Assembly (NCBI GenBank): GCA_946811185.2
Contig: OX328112.1
Location: forward strand, 30,901,442 to 30,965,441
Direction of reading: 5' to 3'
Source of the DNA: Hippopus hippopus
Lineage: Eukaryota > Mollusca > Bivalvia > Cardiida > Cardiidae
Length of the DNA: 64,000 nucleotides
Positions 41,965 to 53,250 of the stretch are shown in pieces. The first letter of the stretch is position 1. Each line of letters opens with the position of its first letter. The position numbers were made by a program, and so were the translations under genes. The notes below the pieces were generated by a model, which saw only the letters and a program-made list of their open reading frames with translations, was not told the DNA's origin and searched no databases.

Positions 41965-42240
41965 ATCAGTCTATTACTGGTATTTTTAAATAATATTCTG
42001 TTGGTCGTATTTGTGATAATCAGTTCATTACTCATATCTGTGATTATCAGTCTGTTACTCATACTTGTGATTATTAATTTGGTATTTGTATTTGTGACGA
42101 TCAGTTTTTACTTGTATTTGTGATTATTAATCTATCAATTTTACTTGTATATGTGAATATCAGTTTGTTGCTTGTATTTATAATTATATATCTGTGTCTT
42201 GTTTTTGTGATTATCAACCTGTTACTTGTATTTATAATAC
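41965..42240 (+). repeat. T-rich minisatellite (about 30-36 bp units) up to the exon 14 acceptor
   Basis: About eight imperfect units of the form GTTACTTGTATTTGTGATTAT / CAGTTTG. The array ends at TTTATAATACAG, the exon 14 acceptor. The open frames reported over it are repeat translations. Confidence 0.7.
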
Positions 42241-42242
42241 AG

Positions 42243-42299
42243 TCTCTAGGTTTTATACCAGCTCTGATAGCAGCTGAAAAAGCTAGACCAAATATTCAG
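42243..42299 (+). CDS. Exon 14 of unrecognised Ser/Arg-rich protein gene
   Basis: Nineteen codons in phase 0, SLGFIPALIAAEKARPNIQ, between TTTATAATACAG and GTTAGA. It is short, but it keeps frame with both neighbours. The upstream intron is a T-rich minisatellite that runs up to the acceptor, so the acceptor and probable branch region are repeat-derived. It could be an optional exon (57 bases, divisible by three). Confidence 0.55.
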
Positions 42300-42360
42300 G
42301 TTAGAAAAGAATGTACAATAATTCTGTTTGATCTTACATTTTGAAGTATTAATTTCTTAA

Positions 42361-42495
42361 GACTTTCCAAAGAGTACCATGATTAACTTGCATGAAAAAG
42401 TTAATCTATCAATAGCAAGGAAGGGGGTGACTTTCCAAAGAGTACCGTGATTGACTAGCATGAAAAAGTTAATCTATCAATAACAAGGAATGATG
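42361..42495 (+). repeat. Tandem duplication of about 68 bp
   Basis: GACTTTCCAAAGAGTACCRTG, then TGCATGAAAAAGTTAATC and TATCAATAGCAAGGAA occur twice, at 42361 and 42430. Confidence 0.85.
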
Positions 42496-42564
42496 TGAAA
42501 CAAGAAAATAAATGATATAATATTCTTATTATTGCAGGCTTATTCAGTTTACTTATATATTAAA

Positions 42565-43070
42565 ATTTGGACCTGAATACATTGTGGGAAAAGGAGGAAA
42601 AGCTGATGGATAGTATATCCTCCCTTTTTTTACAATGTTGGGTGCAGTTTTTTTTTTTTTTTTTTTTTTTTAGAAAAACTTAATAATTTTAGCTGCATTT
42701 AATTTGTTTTCAGCAAATGCCTTAAACAAATGTTTTCTACATTGTTTTTTCCACCTTTTAGATACAATTTCTAACGTAGAAACCTCCTTTATTTTGTCAT
42801 CTGCAAATGCTTTCAATAGTGATAGGTCTACAATTTTGTTGTATCGTAAAGAGTTTACCCTTTCCTAGAAAACAGTGTTTAAACAACAAAATTTCATACT
42901 CGTCAAAACTGAATGCAAATGCAAAAAACAAATGTGACTCAAATGATGGGATCATTCAATGATGGAGTAGAAAACATTATGGGAAAAGGAGAAAATGCTG
43001 GTAACCAGCTTTTTGTCCTCTCCCCACAATATGTATAAAAGCCTCTTCAAAACTGGATTGTGTGGTTAGC
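42565..43070. mobile_element. Cluster of three decayed family A copies
   Basis: Pieces at 42575-42725, 42725-42858 (TTTCAATAGTGATAGGTC to CGTAAAGAGTTTA) and 42853-43070 (long arm, GGGAAAAGGAGAAAATGC, GGATTGTGTGGTTAG). A 24-base T-run is at 42647-42671. Confidence 0.6.
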
Positions 43071-43310
43071 GCATACTAATTGATTTTTTTTTTCTTGCAT
43101 GTAGAGGTGCCTTTTCAAAAAAGTTAATACTTAAATGCTATATAAATGTAAAGTTTTGTATCATAAACTGCTAGAAAAAGTGACAGTTGTTACAGATTCA
43201 GGGCAAGGTTATATGTATACAATCCTTTTATCAGAGCACAAGGATCTAACATTTCAGACAAAAGCTCATTCAAGATCAGACTACATTTTTGTTAAATTCT
43301 GTTCAACAGG

Positions 43311-43508
43311 GTCTGTATTCACCAACCATTCTTAGAAACATACTCAGGCTTATTCACCAAGATTTTCTAAATTTCAATGTAACACAACTTCTGATTGGCT
43401 AAACCAAATGGTTTAGCCAATCAGAAGTTGTTTTACCTTCAAATTTAGAAAATCTTGAAGAATAAAATAAAGAATGTTCTTAAGAAAGGTTGGTGAATAC
43501 AGGCCCAG
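43311..43508 (+). mobile_element. Family D element, best-preserved copy
   Basis: The ends GTCTGTATTCACCAACCATT and AGGTTGGTGAATACAGGC, and the centre GATTGGCTAAACCAAATGG with its complement, make almost the whole element a palindrome. Confidence 0.8.
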
Positions 43509-43511
43509 GTG

Positions 43512-44120
43512 ACGCTCTAAACTTTTTAGAAAAATATGGATAATTATCCTAAGTGAAGGTCTGATAAAAAGAGATACATAGTGAAAACATTTTCGAGGAA
43601 TAAAAAAGATATTGCTTGTTACACAAATATAATTATGTGAAAACACACTGCAAAAGGAAAGGTAAGCTTATTTGTCAGTTGCAATTTGTCCCCAGATCTT
43701 ATACTGATACTGCCTAATTCCCTTAATTTCTAGGTAACCAAATACCTGAACAACATTCATCTTGGTAATACAATGTGTATTGATATGAAAGTAAAGAAAG
43801 GTGACTCTTATCAATTAAGTAAACATATTGTTTGAACACTCCACAGAAATATTCCACGTGTACTATTGTATCACATTGATGTTGTCACCCATTGGTATAT
43901 TGGCTTATGTAGGCACAACATATTGGGATATGTGGCAGTGTGAAAGGAACACTGCAACAAAACCTTTTGTTGTAGCTATAACTTCTTGATATGTACCATT
44001 GGCTTCTTGTATCAGTATGTAACAGTATGTCAGATTTTTTTTCAAAATATGCAACCAAAAACTAAATGGCATATGAAAAGCAAAAATATGTAATGCAAAT
44101 ATTACATACATGCTATAGCT
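43512..44120. other. Intron sequence without recognisable feature
   Basis: No repeat family or splice-bounded open segment recognised. Confidence 0.4.
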
Positions 44121-44142
44121 GATTGATTGATTGATTGATTGT
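44121..44142 (+). repeat. Microsatellite (GATT)n
   Basis: Five GATT units. Confidence 0.85.
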
Positions 44143-44514
44143 TGTTTAATGCAGGTTTCAACTTAATTTCAGTTATACATGTATTATTGCAACATTTCAC
44201 ATATTCATGTATGTCCCAAGTTTCACCAGTACCAGGCGAGAGCTCTGAAGTCTGTTGCCCAAAGACACTCCCACATATATGCTATAGTATGACAGTACAA
44301 TTAACGTTGATAATGATGAATTGATGCTGTGTAAATTTTCTTTGCTGTTTTTGACCAAACATTTGCTCATCTTTAGGACAACCTTGTTGTGGTTTGCTTG
44401 GTTGACAAAGTATGAAATTCAATGTGGTGTGAAATCAAGAAATTGGAAAATACTTTTTCTGTCTCAAAGCACGGTGCCAGAGCTTCTATATTTCAAAGAA
44501 AACGTAGAGGTATT

Positions 44515-44770
44515 GTCGTAACTGTGGCGTCATCTGCGCCGTCGTGCAAAAACTGACATTTTGTAATATCTCTCTTACTACTGAAGATATTTACTTCAAA
44601 CTTGGACAAGTTCTTAACTATGAAACGGGGAATCCAAATAACAAGAGCAGATAACCATCAAAGTATTTTGACACAGTTATGCCCCTTTTTTCAACTTAGA
44701 ATTTTCACTGAAAATCAAGCAACTGCAGCCGAGCGTTAGCACCTGCATAAAGTGCTCTTCTTTAATTAGT
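44515..44770 (+). repeat. Family I dispersed repeat, copy 4
   Basis: ACATTTTGTAATATCTCT, ATTTACTTCAAACTTGGAC, CAGATAACCATCAAAGTATT and TTTTCACTGAAAATCAAG, as in 2405-2680. Confidence 0.6.
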
Positions 44771-44774
44771 ATCG

Positions 44775-45540
44775 TCAAATGGTTATCTATAAGTCACAAA
44801 AATTTTGTCTCTAGGGTTATAGATGTGTCATCTGCAGGGACAGCCTGCCCTCTATGTACATTAATAATCTCATTAATTAACCTTGGTGACTGATGTAAAC
44901 TTTGTAGGACAATCTTGGTCCTTTTCTTTTACAATTGACTACCATACTTAGAAAAAAGGATGTTTTTCCAGGAAGAAAATAGTGTGGAAAAAAAGTCAGT
45001 ATGTAGGATAATGAAAAGAAAAAAAGGAAAATTAATTCAAATATAGGGATGGCTCCTGCTCCCTCCTTTCTTCCAAGCCTATGTAAATTGCATGTTGCAT
45101 GTTTTTTTAACCTAACTCTGCATGTTTAATTTCCATGATACTTGCATAACAGAATCATATGATGTAATTAAATGAAAGGGGAAAAAAAAACACAACTACC
45201 AAGGGGGGAGGGAGTATTCCGTGTCAGCGCCTAGTTCTGGAACAAAGTCACAAATAATTTATTATTACTATGGCTAGGTAATTGACAATTTAAAAATATG
45301 GATATAAAGCCGCACAGATCATATAAAAAAGTTTTAAAAAATCATGCCATTTAGATCCTGAATGAGTTATATGATTTTGAAGGAAAGTTACCTAGGGTGA
45401 CATTGTCCTAGTCTGTAGAGTGACTTTCTGCCGATATCATTTGAGTGTTGCGCATTTTTTATCAGTATTCTATTGCAATAATATCACGGCAACTGGGGCA
45501 TGTATTCATATTTATACATTCTCAACGATTTCTTAAACTA
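44775..45540. other. Intron sequence without recognisable feature
   Basis: A few A-runs only; nothing assignable. Confidence 0.4.
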
Positions 45541-45544
45541 GGGA

Positions 45545-45720
45545 ACGTACTCACCAAGCATTCTAAATCAGTCTTGGTCTCGTTCAAGATTTAAAAATAC
45601 CCCCGTTTCCGTTTGGCTAAACCAAATTGTTTTGCAAATTTGATGTAGCCATATTAAGTAAATTCTTCAGAATTAGACACAGAACGTTATTGAGATTGTG
45701 TATGAATATCAAACAAGTTC
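45545..45720 (+). mobile_element. Family D remnant
   Basis: GTACTCACCAAGCATTCTAA on the left and the TTTGGCTAAACCAAATTG centre; right side decayed. Confidence 0.5.
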
Positions 45721-45874
45721 TACAGGCTGTTTTAAGCAACACACAGCTCATGCACATGTGCATGTATCTTAGCACTTACAGCGCTGAATTAATATAATGG
45801 ACCGATTCAATTATGAAAAATATCAGAAATACCAAATTTTCTTGTGGTTATGGCCAGAATATATAACAAAGCAG

Positions 45875-45940
45875 CGGATAGTGTAGATCCAAGATCAGAC
45901 TGATCTTGATCTACACTGTCCACAAAACAACCTAAATCAA
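45875..45940 (+). mobile_element. Family B fragment with its hairpin loop removed
   Basis: AGTGTAGATCCAAGATCAG joins GACTGATCTTGATCTACACT directly; the GCAC...GTGC tip is gone. Confidence 0.55.
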
Positions 45941-46159
45941 TTCCAGTGCTTTATTAGTTAATAACTTTATATAATTTTTGTAAACTCTCCGATTTCCTTT
46001 TTTAGCGGATCACAACACTGTTTGAAAAAAAAAACTTTAGACAATAGAAAAGGTTTCCATCACTGGACTGGTATTTGTATGAATTATTTTCTGTTTTTGA
46101 AAAAGGATTGTTGATTATTGCAATAATTGTTGATTAAACTTTTTTGCAGACATTTGTGA

Positions 46160-46565
46160 TTATAAAACAAATGGAATATTATACTGTAGCAACTTCCTAG
46201 GACTAGCATTTATGTCAAGCTGTGTAGAATAATTTTGACATCCATCTCAACAATAAAGTGGTCCCCATTGCACATCTACTTATGAGTTTCTCCAAAAAAA
46301 AAATCTGTAAAATACTTTGCACAATACAATTCTATAATTGTACTGATACTTTTCTAGAATTGTGTTGGAATTTCTACTTTGCACAGGACAATTCTGGAAT
46401 TACACTGATTCCCACTTTGCACAAAACTTAATAAACTGAAGGTGTATCAGGTAGGGAACTAATCTAGCTCAACCATCAGCCTCGGGAGATACCGTTTTAT
46501 TTTTCAGCTTTGAGCAAATGCAAGTTGAAGGAAAGTTACTACAAAATAATATTCCCAATGTATAT
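46160..46565 (+). mobile_element. Family J element, larger and diverged
   Basis: GGAATATTATACTGTAGCAAC on the left and GGAAAGTTACTACAAAATAAT on the right. The interior is longer than in the other copies, with tandem ACAATTCTRGAATT blocks. Confidence 0.5.
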
Positions 46566-46690
46566 ACAACTTAGAATAAGATTTTTACATTATTTATGAG
46601 TTGTGTTAAATCATGTATCATATTTATTAGGATCTTGAGCAGATATTGTTTCACCTATTTTTCACCTATTTTTCTTTCTTTCCTTTTCAG

Positions 46691-46858
46691 CAAAAAAGAG
46701 AGCGAACTGTGAACTTACCTGAGGTGCTCGTGAAGAGGATACGTGAAAAATCGAATGGCAAAACTGGCTCCCCTCGTAAACCGTTGTCACCGTCTAAAAC
46801 AGCATCCCAGCTTTTACTTCCACCAATCAAGTTAGGACAAATCGTGAAAATATATTAG
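46691..46858 (+). CDS. Exon 15, last coding exon with stop
   Basis: After a strong pyrimidine tract (TTTCCTTTTCAG) the frame runs for 55 codons to TAG at 46856. Residues 751-805 are basic: RERTVNLPEVLVKRIREK, then KTGSPRKPLSPSK, ending QIVKIY. The short Ser/Pro/Lys clusters could be phosphorylation or nuclear-targeting sequence, but no named motif is certain. An AATAAA lies 240 bases past the stop. Confidence 0.72.
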   Translation, partial: QKRERTVNLPEVLVKRIREKSNGKTGSPRKPLSPSKTASQLLLPPIKLGQIVKIY

Positions 46859-47097
46859 TGACATCATTGGGATGCATGTTACCAGTACTGAGTTATTGAA
46901 AGTTTCTGATTGTTTTTATGTTCTTTAAAACTTTTTTATTCTTGTTAACTTATGCATGTGCTTTTTTTTTCAATATGTTTTCATTATAAGTGTTGTTACC
47001 AAGTCTGTGATACAATTTTTGACTGATGTTACTGAATTATACATCTAATCATGTTCTTTATTCTTTTGTTCCTTTATTGATATTTACCATTACAAAC
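46859..47097 (+). other. 3' untranslated region
   Basis: AT-rich sequence between the stop and the AATAAA hexamer, with no repeat family recognised. Confidence 0.45.
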
Positions 47098-47103
47098 AAT
47101 AAA
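47098..47103 (+). terminator. Candidate polyadenylation signal AATAAA
   Basis: A canonical AATAAA hexamer 240 bases downstream of the exon 15 stop, giving a short 3' UTR. No other canonical hexamer is as well placed between the stop and the tRNA-like repeat cluster at 47339. Confidence 0.5.
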
Positions 47104-47338
47104 ACCTTTAGAGTGTCAAAATGGGTCCCGCAAAAAAGTTTTACGCAGCATGAAAGGAAATTAGTTAAAAAATGGGTTGAGGGTCAAATATGGGTTTGGG
47201 AATTTGGACAGTGCTCTTTCTTCTTTCTTTCTTTCGCCAGTACCAAAATTAATTTGATTGGCAGCTGGCCAAAGCTGCAACTGTGTTCTGCTCCTGTGCA
47301 ACAGTGATAATATTAAACATTTATTAGAGAAGAAAAAT

Positions 47339-47950
47339 TTATTTGAAGTATCTTACGAACAAGGTCCGTAACAAAGAAACAAATGAACAGATGCATGGCA
47401 GAAATACAGGTACCGGGCAGGATTTGAACCTAGAACGCTCGGACGAAAGGCCAATACCATAACCAGTAAAATACAGGTACCGGGCATGATTTGAACCTAG
47501 AACGCCCGGACGAAAGGCCAATTGGTCTTTCGTCCGGGCGTTCTTGGTTCAAATCATGCCCGGTACCTGTATTTCTGCCATGCATTTGTTTCTCTGTTAC
47601 GGACCTTGTTTGTAAGATTGGGGCTCGTCCGGGATTGGCCATTGAGCCATTAATCCCATTTGTTGTCCAAAAACGGACTTTCTGCCTAATAAGGCTTTGA
47701 GTCATCAATAAATGATGACTTTAAGAGGGGGTGTGTTACAGGAGACCACTCCTTCATGCATGGCTTCATCCTGATTTAAATACAATACCTAACAACTGCG
47801 TTGGGGAGAATTCTCTTTGGCTCAGTGGTCATGGTATTGGCCTTTCGTCTGGGCATTCTAGGTTCGAATCCTGCCCGGTCCCTGTATTTCTGCCATGCAT
47901 TTGTTCATTTGTTTCTTTGTTACGGACATTGTTCGTAAGAAGTAAAATAA
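47339..47950. repeat. tRNA-like inverted repeat cluster
   Basis: Copies of a tRNA-like module (TGGCTCAGTGGTCATGG as A box, GGTTCGAATCC as B box) lie reversed at 47345-47465, reversed and partial at 47468-47520, forward and partial at 47522-47625, and forward at 47815-47945. Each is followed by TACCTGTATTTCTGCCATGC, then GTTACGGACCTTGTTCGTAAG. The middle two make a palindrome of roughly 50-bp arms centred near 47521. Confidence 0.7.
47816..47890 (+). repeat. tRNA-like sequence (probably SINE head, not a tRNA gene)
   Basis: A box GGCTCAGTGGTCATGG and B box GGTTCGAATCCTG are good, but no convincing acceptor stem pairs the two ends, and the module repeats with a shared downstream block. It may bind Pol III factors. 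Confidence 0.5.
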
Positions 47951-47984
47951 GTCAAAATACTTGCGGAGTGACAGGATAAAACAG

Positions 47985-48840
47985 CGCCTTTCTTTCCCAC
48001 CCACACCCCTAACCCAATTATTTAGGTTGGGAGCTTAGCCAAAGCTGCTCTCTGTGCTATTAAATTTAAACAACATAGCCAACTTTCATGGACATGCCTT
48101 ATCAGCAGTCTTGCAGATCAATGAATCATAAAAATAATCAATTTCAGACATAAAGGTTCTAGATTTTCCTGAGTTCGGTGAACTTAAACCGTGTATAATC
48201 TATACTCCATATCCTGCAGCTGTAAAAGATCAGAGAAACGTAACATTACATAACAGTAGCCCTGTTTCAAATTTACAGTCCTTGCCTAGACTATATATAT
48301 GAAGTTTTTATTTTTTATTTCAACCTAACCCTTTGTCTCCTATAGGACAGTGTAGCCTCTGTGGATTAGTCTCTTACAACATAGAATGTGCACCCTTACC
48401 AGAATGCACAGAATCATGGATTTACACCATCAGATACAGGGAGAATTCTCCTTAAAAAAAACATTTAAATTGCTATGTTTGAGCTTTATTTGTCGGTTTG
48501 TAATTAAGTCATTCTTCAGTTTAAGGGGTAATTTCTGATTCTCTGAGACATCGACTGATCCCTGCTGTTCGGCCCTTGAACTGCTTTGTGCAAGTAAATG
48601 CTAACAAAGTACATGTAGACTAATTAATAAACTGCAGAAAAAAGCAGTCTGATCTTGAAACCTAATCCGTCCAAATGTACTTTTGCTGAAAGTGGGAAAT
48701 AATAACAGGTTGCACACACCAAGCAGTCTGATTTTAGACCTAATTGATTCTTTACGTCAATTTTTTTCCCAAATCCTAGAGATCACAATATCATCCACTG
48801 GCTGAATTCAGCAGAAAATTAGGTGTTTCGGGAATACTGC
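47985..48840. other. Intergenic sequence without clear feature
   Basis: Weak family B arms (GCAGTCTGATCTTGAAACC near 48644 and GCAGTCTGATTTTAGACC near 48723) are all I can see. Confidence 0.4.
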
Positions 48841-48844
48841 TTTA

Positions 48845-49068
48845 ATCATTTACCATACACTCCAGAGTTTTATCGGCCATGAAAGAAAAGCGTTCGAAAA
48901 CATTGTGGGAAAAGGAGAAAATGCTGCTAACCAGTGTTTTCTCCTTTACCTAGAATGTTTTCTGCCCTTTCAAGGACAGAAATTATCATTTGGGTTCCAT
49001 TTGAAATATTGTCTGCAAATGCTTTCAATTTGGTTGAGTCCAAAATTTCGTCATTCGATAAAGAGTTA
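48845..49068 (+). mobile_element. Family A element
   Basis: CATTTACCATACACTCCAG to CATTCGATAAAGAGTTA, followed directly by a second, reversed copy. Confidence 0.75.
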
Positions 49069-49246
49069 CACTATTGACGACAAAATAAACGTGCCTCAAA
49101 AATTGAAACTTGACTTTAAGAGGGTAGAAAACATTGTGGGAAAAGGAGAAAATGCTGGTTACCAGCATTTTCTCCTTTTCCCAAAATGTTTTGAGAAGGC
49201 TTCCTCCTTTGGGTCGTAAAAACCAGGGACTGTTTAGTAAAGGGTT
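49066..49246 (-). mobile_element. Family A element, left end truncated
   Basis: GACGACAAAATAAACGTG, an intact palindrome at about 49126-49190, and TTTAGTAAAGGGTTAA. Confidence 0.75.
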
Positions 49247-49259
49247 AAGCACTGCCGAT

Positions 49260-49930
49260 GCATTATGTTATAGGTCTTAATATTCCTTTCATTGCGTCCA
49301 AAATGAGAAAAAAAAAAATGTGCTTTTGAGACAAAACAGAAAGTTATCTTAAAGCGAACTATTAGTTATCAAATAAGCCTTGGCAAGAAAAAAGGCCTTA
49401 TTGTTTATGTTGAAAGCATCACATCCGATCAGCGCAAACTGATCCGAGGCAACATTCTAGCACCGTCTACAGGCATGGTAAAGTTAAAAAAGTATTTCTT
49501 TCTCAATAAAGTTACACATGATGCAGACTGTGTGAATTTGAATAACCATCCATGGATTTCACTAATAGGCTGTTGAAACTGAGAGATTTTTTGCAAAGTT
49601 CATTTTCTTTTATACAATTGTAAATATGTTTCATCCATTTTATAATCCTGCAGCACTAGCCACGAGATAGACTGAGATGATTTTTGGCTAGCTTTGAAAT
49701 ACAAAATTTCCTATAACAGTTTTAACCTTTTCATAATATTAAGAAATATTCACCGTTCATAATGCTTGGCTGTTTAAACAACAAAATCTCTTGAACCTGA
49801 CTAATAAATGATAATTAAGCAGTAGCTACCTTTTTAAGTCACTGGTGTAGCAGAAGTAGCATGTATTATTCCCTTTACCTCCAATATTCAGTGTCTGTAT
49901 CAATTTAAATCTATTAGCAAAGTCATTCTT
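49260..49930. other. Intergenic sequence without recognisable feature
   Basis: No family repeat or plausible gene seen. Confidence 0.4.
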
Positions 49931-49984
49931 TTTGTGGTTAATGCTTTTTGCAGGTTACGTCGTGTTAAATATGGAAGTATTACA

Positions 49985-50202
49985 ATTAGCCCATCACGAC
50001 AAAATTGTAGACCAGTCCAAAATGAAAGCATTTGCAGACGACAAATTACAGGTGGCCCAAATCACGAAATGATAGGGCAGAAAAAACATTGTGGGAAAAG
50101 GAGAAAATGCTGGTTACCAGCATTTTCTCCTTTTCCCACAATGTTTTCAAAGGCATCTTTCTCAGGATCGTTAAAAGTTGGGATTGTGTGGTAAAGGGTT
50201 AA
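49985..50202 (-). mobile_element. Family A element
   Basis: CACGACAAAATTGTAGACC to GTGTGGTAAAGGGTTAA, with the palindrome at about 50086-50151. Confidence 0.82.
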
Positions 50203-50386
50203 AGGGGGAAACAGTTGAAAGAAGGGAAAAACTATTCGATTGATGTAGAAAACTTTTTTTGAAAAAGTAGGAGATAACTTGTCAAAAATTAGTGCACCCA
50301 TTTCCATAGTTTTTCCTAAACATTCAACTGCGGGGTCGCTAGAAGTCATACTTTGTACAGTAACAAGTTAATCTAATTCTTGTTAT

Positions 50387-50600
50387 TTAAATCTTTACGA
50401 AAAGACAAATTTTCAGACTTGTCCAAATTTGGGGTAAAAATCATTTTCTTAGGACAAATAAAATTTGCTCAAAAGATGGAAGTTGTCTTTAAAGAGTCAA
50501 AAACATTGCGAGGGAAGGAACTAAATGTTGGTCATCAGCATTTAAAACTTCTCTTACAATGTTTTCAAAGCCTTCTGTTTGATGTGACAGGTCAATGACT
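50387..50600 (-). mobile_element. Family A remnant
   Basis: TTAAATCTTTACGAAAAGAC, TTTTCAGACTTGTCCAAATT, ATGTTGGTCATCAGCATT and GTTTTCAAAGCCTTCTG. Confidence 0.55.
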
Positions 50601-50609
50601 GGTTTGAAA

Positions 50610-52185
50610 ATAGCAAGGAAACATGAATATGTGAGCTGTCGCCATGAAATACTTTTGATATGGCATTAATCACTGCACATTTGAATCTAAGAGCTGAATA
50701 GAGGAAAAAAAAAGGAAATTTACATTTTCTAATTTTGAATTTTTATTTTTATAATTTTAGATCCATGGAAATCTCATAAATATCAAAAGTCTGGTCTTTT
50801 ATGAGATCTATGAGACACATAATAAAAAAATCATAGGGATACTGTCATGATCAAACAACCCCGGTATAAATAAGTAGTCAGACTGAGGCTGCAACAAAAA
50901 CCCTACAAAAAAAAAGTTGTGGATAGAACATTAATTGGATATAGAAGGCCAGAGTAATAAAAAGAGAAAGGAAAGAAAATGACAGCAATAGGAACATTAG
51001 ACACAATTGGTATGTACTAGGGCTTACAGCAAAATAGATAAACATAAGAATAATGGGGGAAAAAAGCTGTCAGAGAGATAAAGTAGAGACAGCATAATAA
51101 TTTATGTACATATAGATACATTTTGCAACACTTTTATGCAGAAAAAACTTAAGGTAAAGATTGGGGGAAAATTGAAATGCGTAAGTGTAACAAAAAAAAA
51201 AACCGGGACACTTGGTTGTTATACATAAATTATATTATATTGATTAACAACTAAATAGAGTTGTCGTAAATGGGTTTGGAGATAGCCTTGCTAAGCGTGA
51301 GTAAGCATTGATGCGTACACAGATATGTTAACATTGTTGCAAATGGAGAAAGTGCTCTTATCGAACAGATTATCCATTCGCCACAGCGCAAAAAGAAATG
51401 TCCACTGCATGGCTGGGAAAAAATGTCTACAGTAAATACTAATATATAAATTTAAAAAAATGCTGTTGTATGCTTGCAGAAAGGGATAAATAGTCATACA
51501 TGCAGTATTGAGAAAACACTGACATGAGTGGAGGAGTTGCATGCTGCAACAACAACAACCAAAAAAATCTTTACCGGCTGCTGCAGTGTTTTCGGAACTA
51601 ACCCGATGGCGTCTAATAGAATAATGAGAATCAGCCATCATCGGGAAAACTCCAGCACTTTCCCAGCAATCACGGAGAAAGAAAAAAATACAGGATAGTG
51701 GCATTAAAAAACTGTAAAAAAGGACCATAAGTTTATTTTTTCACATGATTCGAACTTATACCAATTTAAAGAGAAATAAATAAGCTTTCTGACTTCACTT
51801 GAGATAATTTTGACTTTTCACAAAGAAAAAAAAATTCAAAAAATATTTCAGTTTTTAACTTTGGAAAATGTACTTTTCCTCTTTATTCTGTATAAACCAT
51901 ACCTACAATTTTAAAGTTAAAAAAGGACCAAAAGTTTCCTTGAGAAATTTATAAAACTAAATGCATTTGAAAGAGCATAAATTGAATTCTCTTACCTCAA
52001 TTGAGGTAATTTTCAATTCTGAAAATTGATGACATTATAAGCATTTATCTACCAGGGTCCTTCATAATTCTATATAAAAAAAAATACAGGTAAAATAGGC
52101 AGATATCAATTTTTATATGTCTGCGAAAGTTGGCTATATTTCCATTTATTTGTTGTCGCGGTTGCCCATGTGTGTGACACCTTCC
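50610..52185. other. A-rich intergenic region without recognisable feature
   Basis: The longest stretch free of the window's repeat families. Short imperfect palindrome at 50760-50820 (CATGGAAATCTCATAAA against TTTATGAGATCTATG). A 145-codon open frame on the minus strand (51291-51728) is Cys-, Phe- and Ser-rich, without a recognisable domain, and I do not call it a gene. Confidence 0.4.
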
Positions 52186-52189
52186 TGAA

Positions 52190-52445
52190 GGCTTTTAGTT
52201 ATGTAACGGGAGAAAGTGAAAGATACAGGACGAGACCACTCCTAAGTTACGCCTGGTTCTTTAACATGCTTGGTGTATAGCACCGTCACATGGGACAACA
52301 GTTTAACGTCTCATCCAATAGACTATTAGTAATTTTAGACGGCGAGCTGTTGGGCTTGAACCCACCCCATCAAGTGACCCGAGACCTGACATTTACAAGT
52401 CCTACACTCTACTACGAGTACTTGAGCTGTTCCGGCTGGTAAAGA
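52190..52445 (-). mobile_element. SINE-like repeat, reverse
   Basis: The minus strand reads AACAGCTCAAGTACTCG and then GGGTTCAAGCCC, a good B box, followed by a body ending near GGGAGAAAGTG. It is a second SINE type, distinct from 52795. Confidence 0.45.
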
Positions 52446-52794
52446 GAGAAAGTTATATACACTGATACCTCATTACATGTATGGCAAACTTTTTTAATGG
52501 AATGTGTAATTAGATTGGCGATAAATCTCTTATTTGGTGATTTTTATCTGTTTTTGCCAATACATGGATCCGTGGAAATTGATATTTGACTAATCAGCAT
52601 GCTATCTGACAGTAATTGAAATAATCATAATAATAACTACCATATTATTATTATAATGATAATAAATGCTAGTTAGCGATTTTTCTATTTTTAATTTCTA
52701 ATTTATATTTTAGGGTCAGTGGGGAAAGAGCTAAAACAGCACTTTTCAATTTTGTTTTTGTTTGTATTGGAGTTAATTCCGTTTCAACAGCTTA

Positions 52795-53020
52795 GGTCAT
52801 ATCACAGTGGTCAATGCATCCACACATGGGTCTCCTGGCTTTCTCACACTAGTACTGGCACAACTTTGTTTTCTAGCCACTGACTACCATTCTCATATGT
52901 ATCAGAGGTGAGAGGCGAAGAATCACCTGAAAGAAAATTTGCCGCAATCAAGTATTGAACTCGTAACCACCAGGTCATGAGTTAGATACGCTAACCACTG
53001 AGCTACCATGCCAGGCTTTT
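52795..53020 (-). mobile_element. tRNA-derived SINE, reverse
   Basis: On the minus strand GGTAGCTCAGTGGTTAGCG (A box), GAGTTCAATACTTG (B box), GCAAATTTTCTTTC, then GAGAAAGCCAGGAGACCCAT. It is the most complete copy of the 34632/38003 family. Confidence 0.7.
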
Positions 53021-53250
53021 CAACCTTGCATAGAAACAAATTTTATGATAATAAGAAGACAGCTGGTACCCATTACTTCAAAGCTTTCACAGACACTTCC
53101 TTCATCAAAACAAAGTACTTGATATTGTCGATTTTGAAAATTTACTTTTGCTTTGGATTTTTTGCAATCTAAGATACATTCTACCGGCAATCGAGAGTGT
53201 CATTGTAATAAATAGTATGAGCGAAAAAAAAAAAACGCTGAAATAAATTA

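Noticed and set aside
41911..42344. Two frames of 70 and 74 codons rich in Ile, Leu and Val, resembling membrane segments
   Set aside because: They are translations of the T-rich minisatellite; only 42243-42299 is treated as coding.
44360..44517. A possible exon between a CTTTAG acceptor and GTATTG donor in the last intron
   Set aside because: Its open frame does not fit the phase between exons 14 and 15, and the right border is the start of a family I repeat.
47816..47890. A true tRNA gene
   Set aside because: A and B boxes are good, but the acceptor ends do not pair, and the sequence repeats with a common downstream block, so a SINE-like origin is likelier.
51291..51728. A 145-codon frame on the minus strand, the longest unassigned frame
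   Set aside because: Cys/Phe/Ser-rich composition from A-rich + strand sequence, no domain and no splice partners seen. I could not support a gene, though it is worth a protein search.
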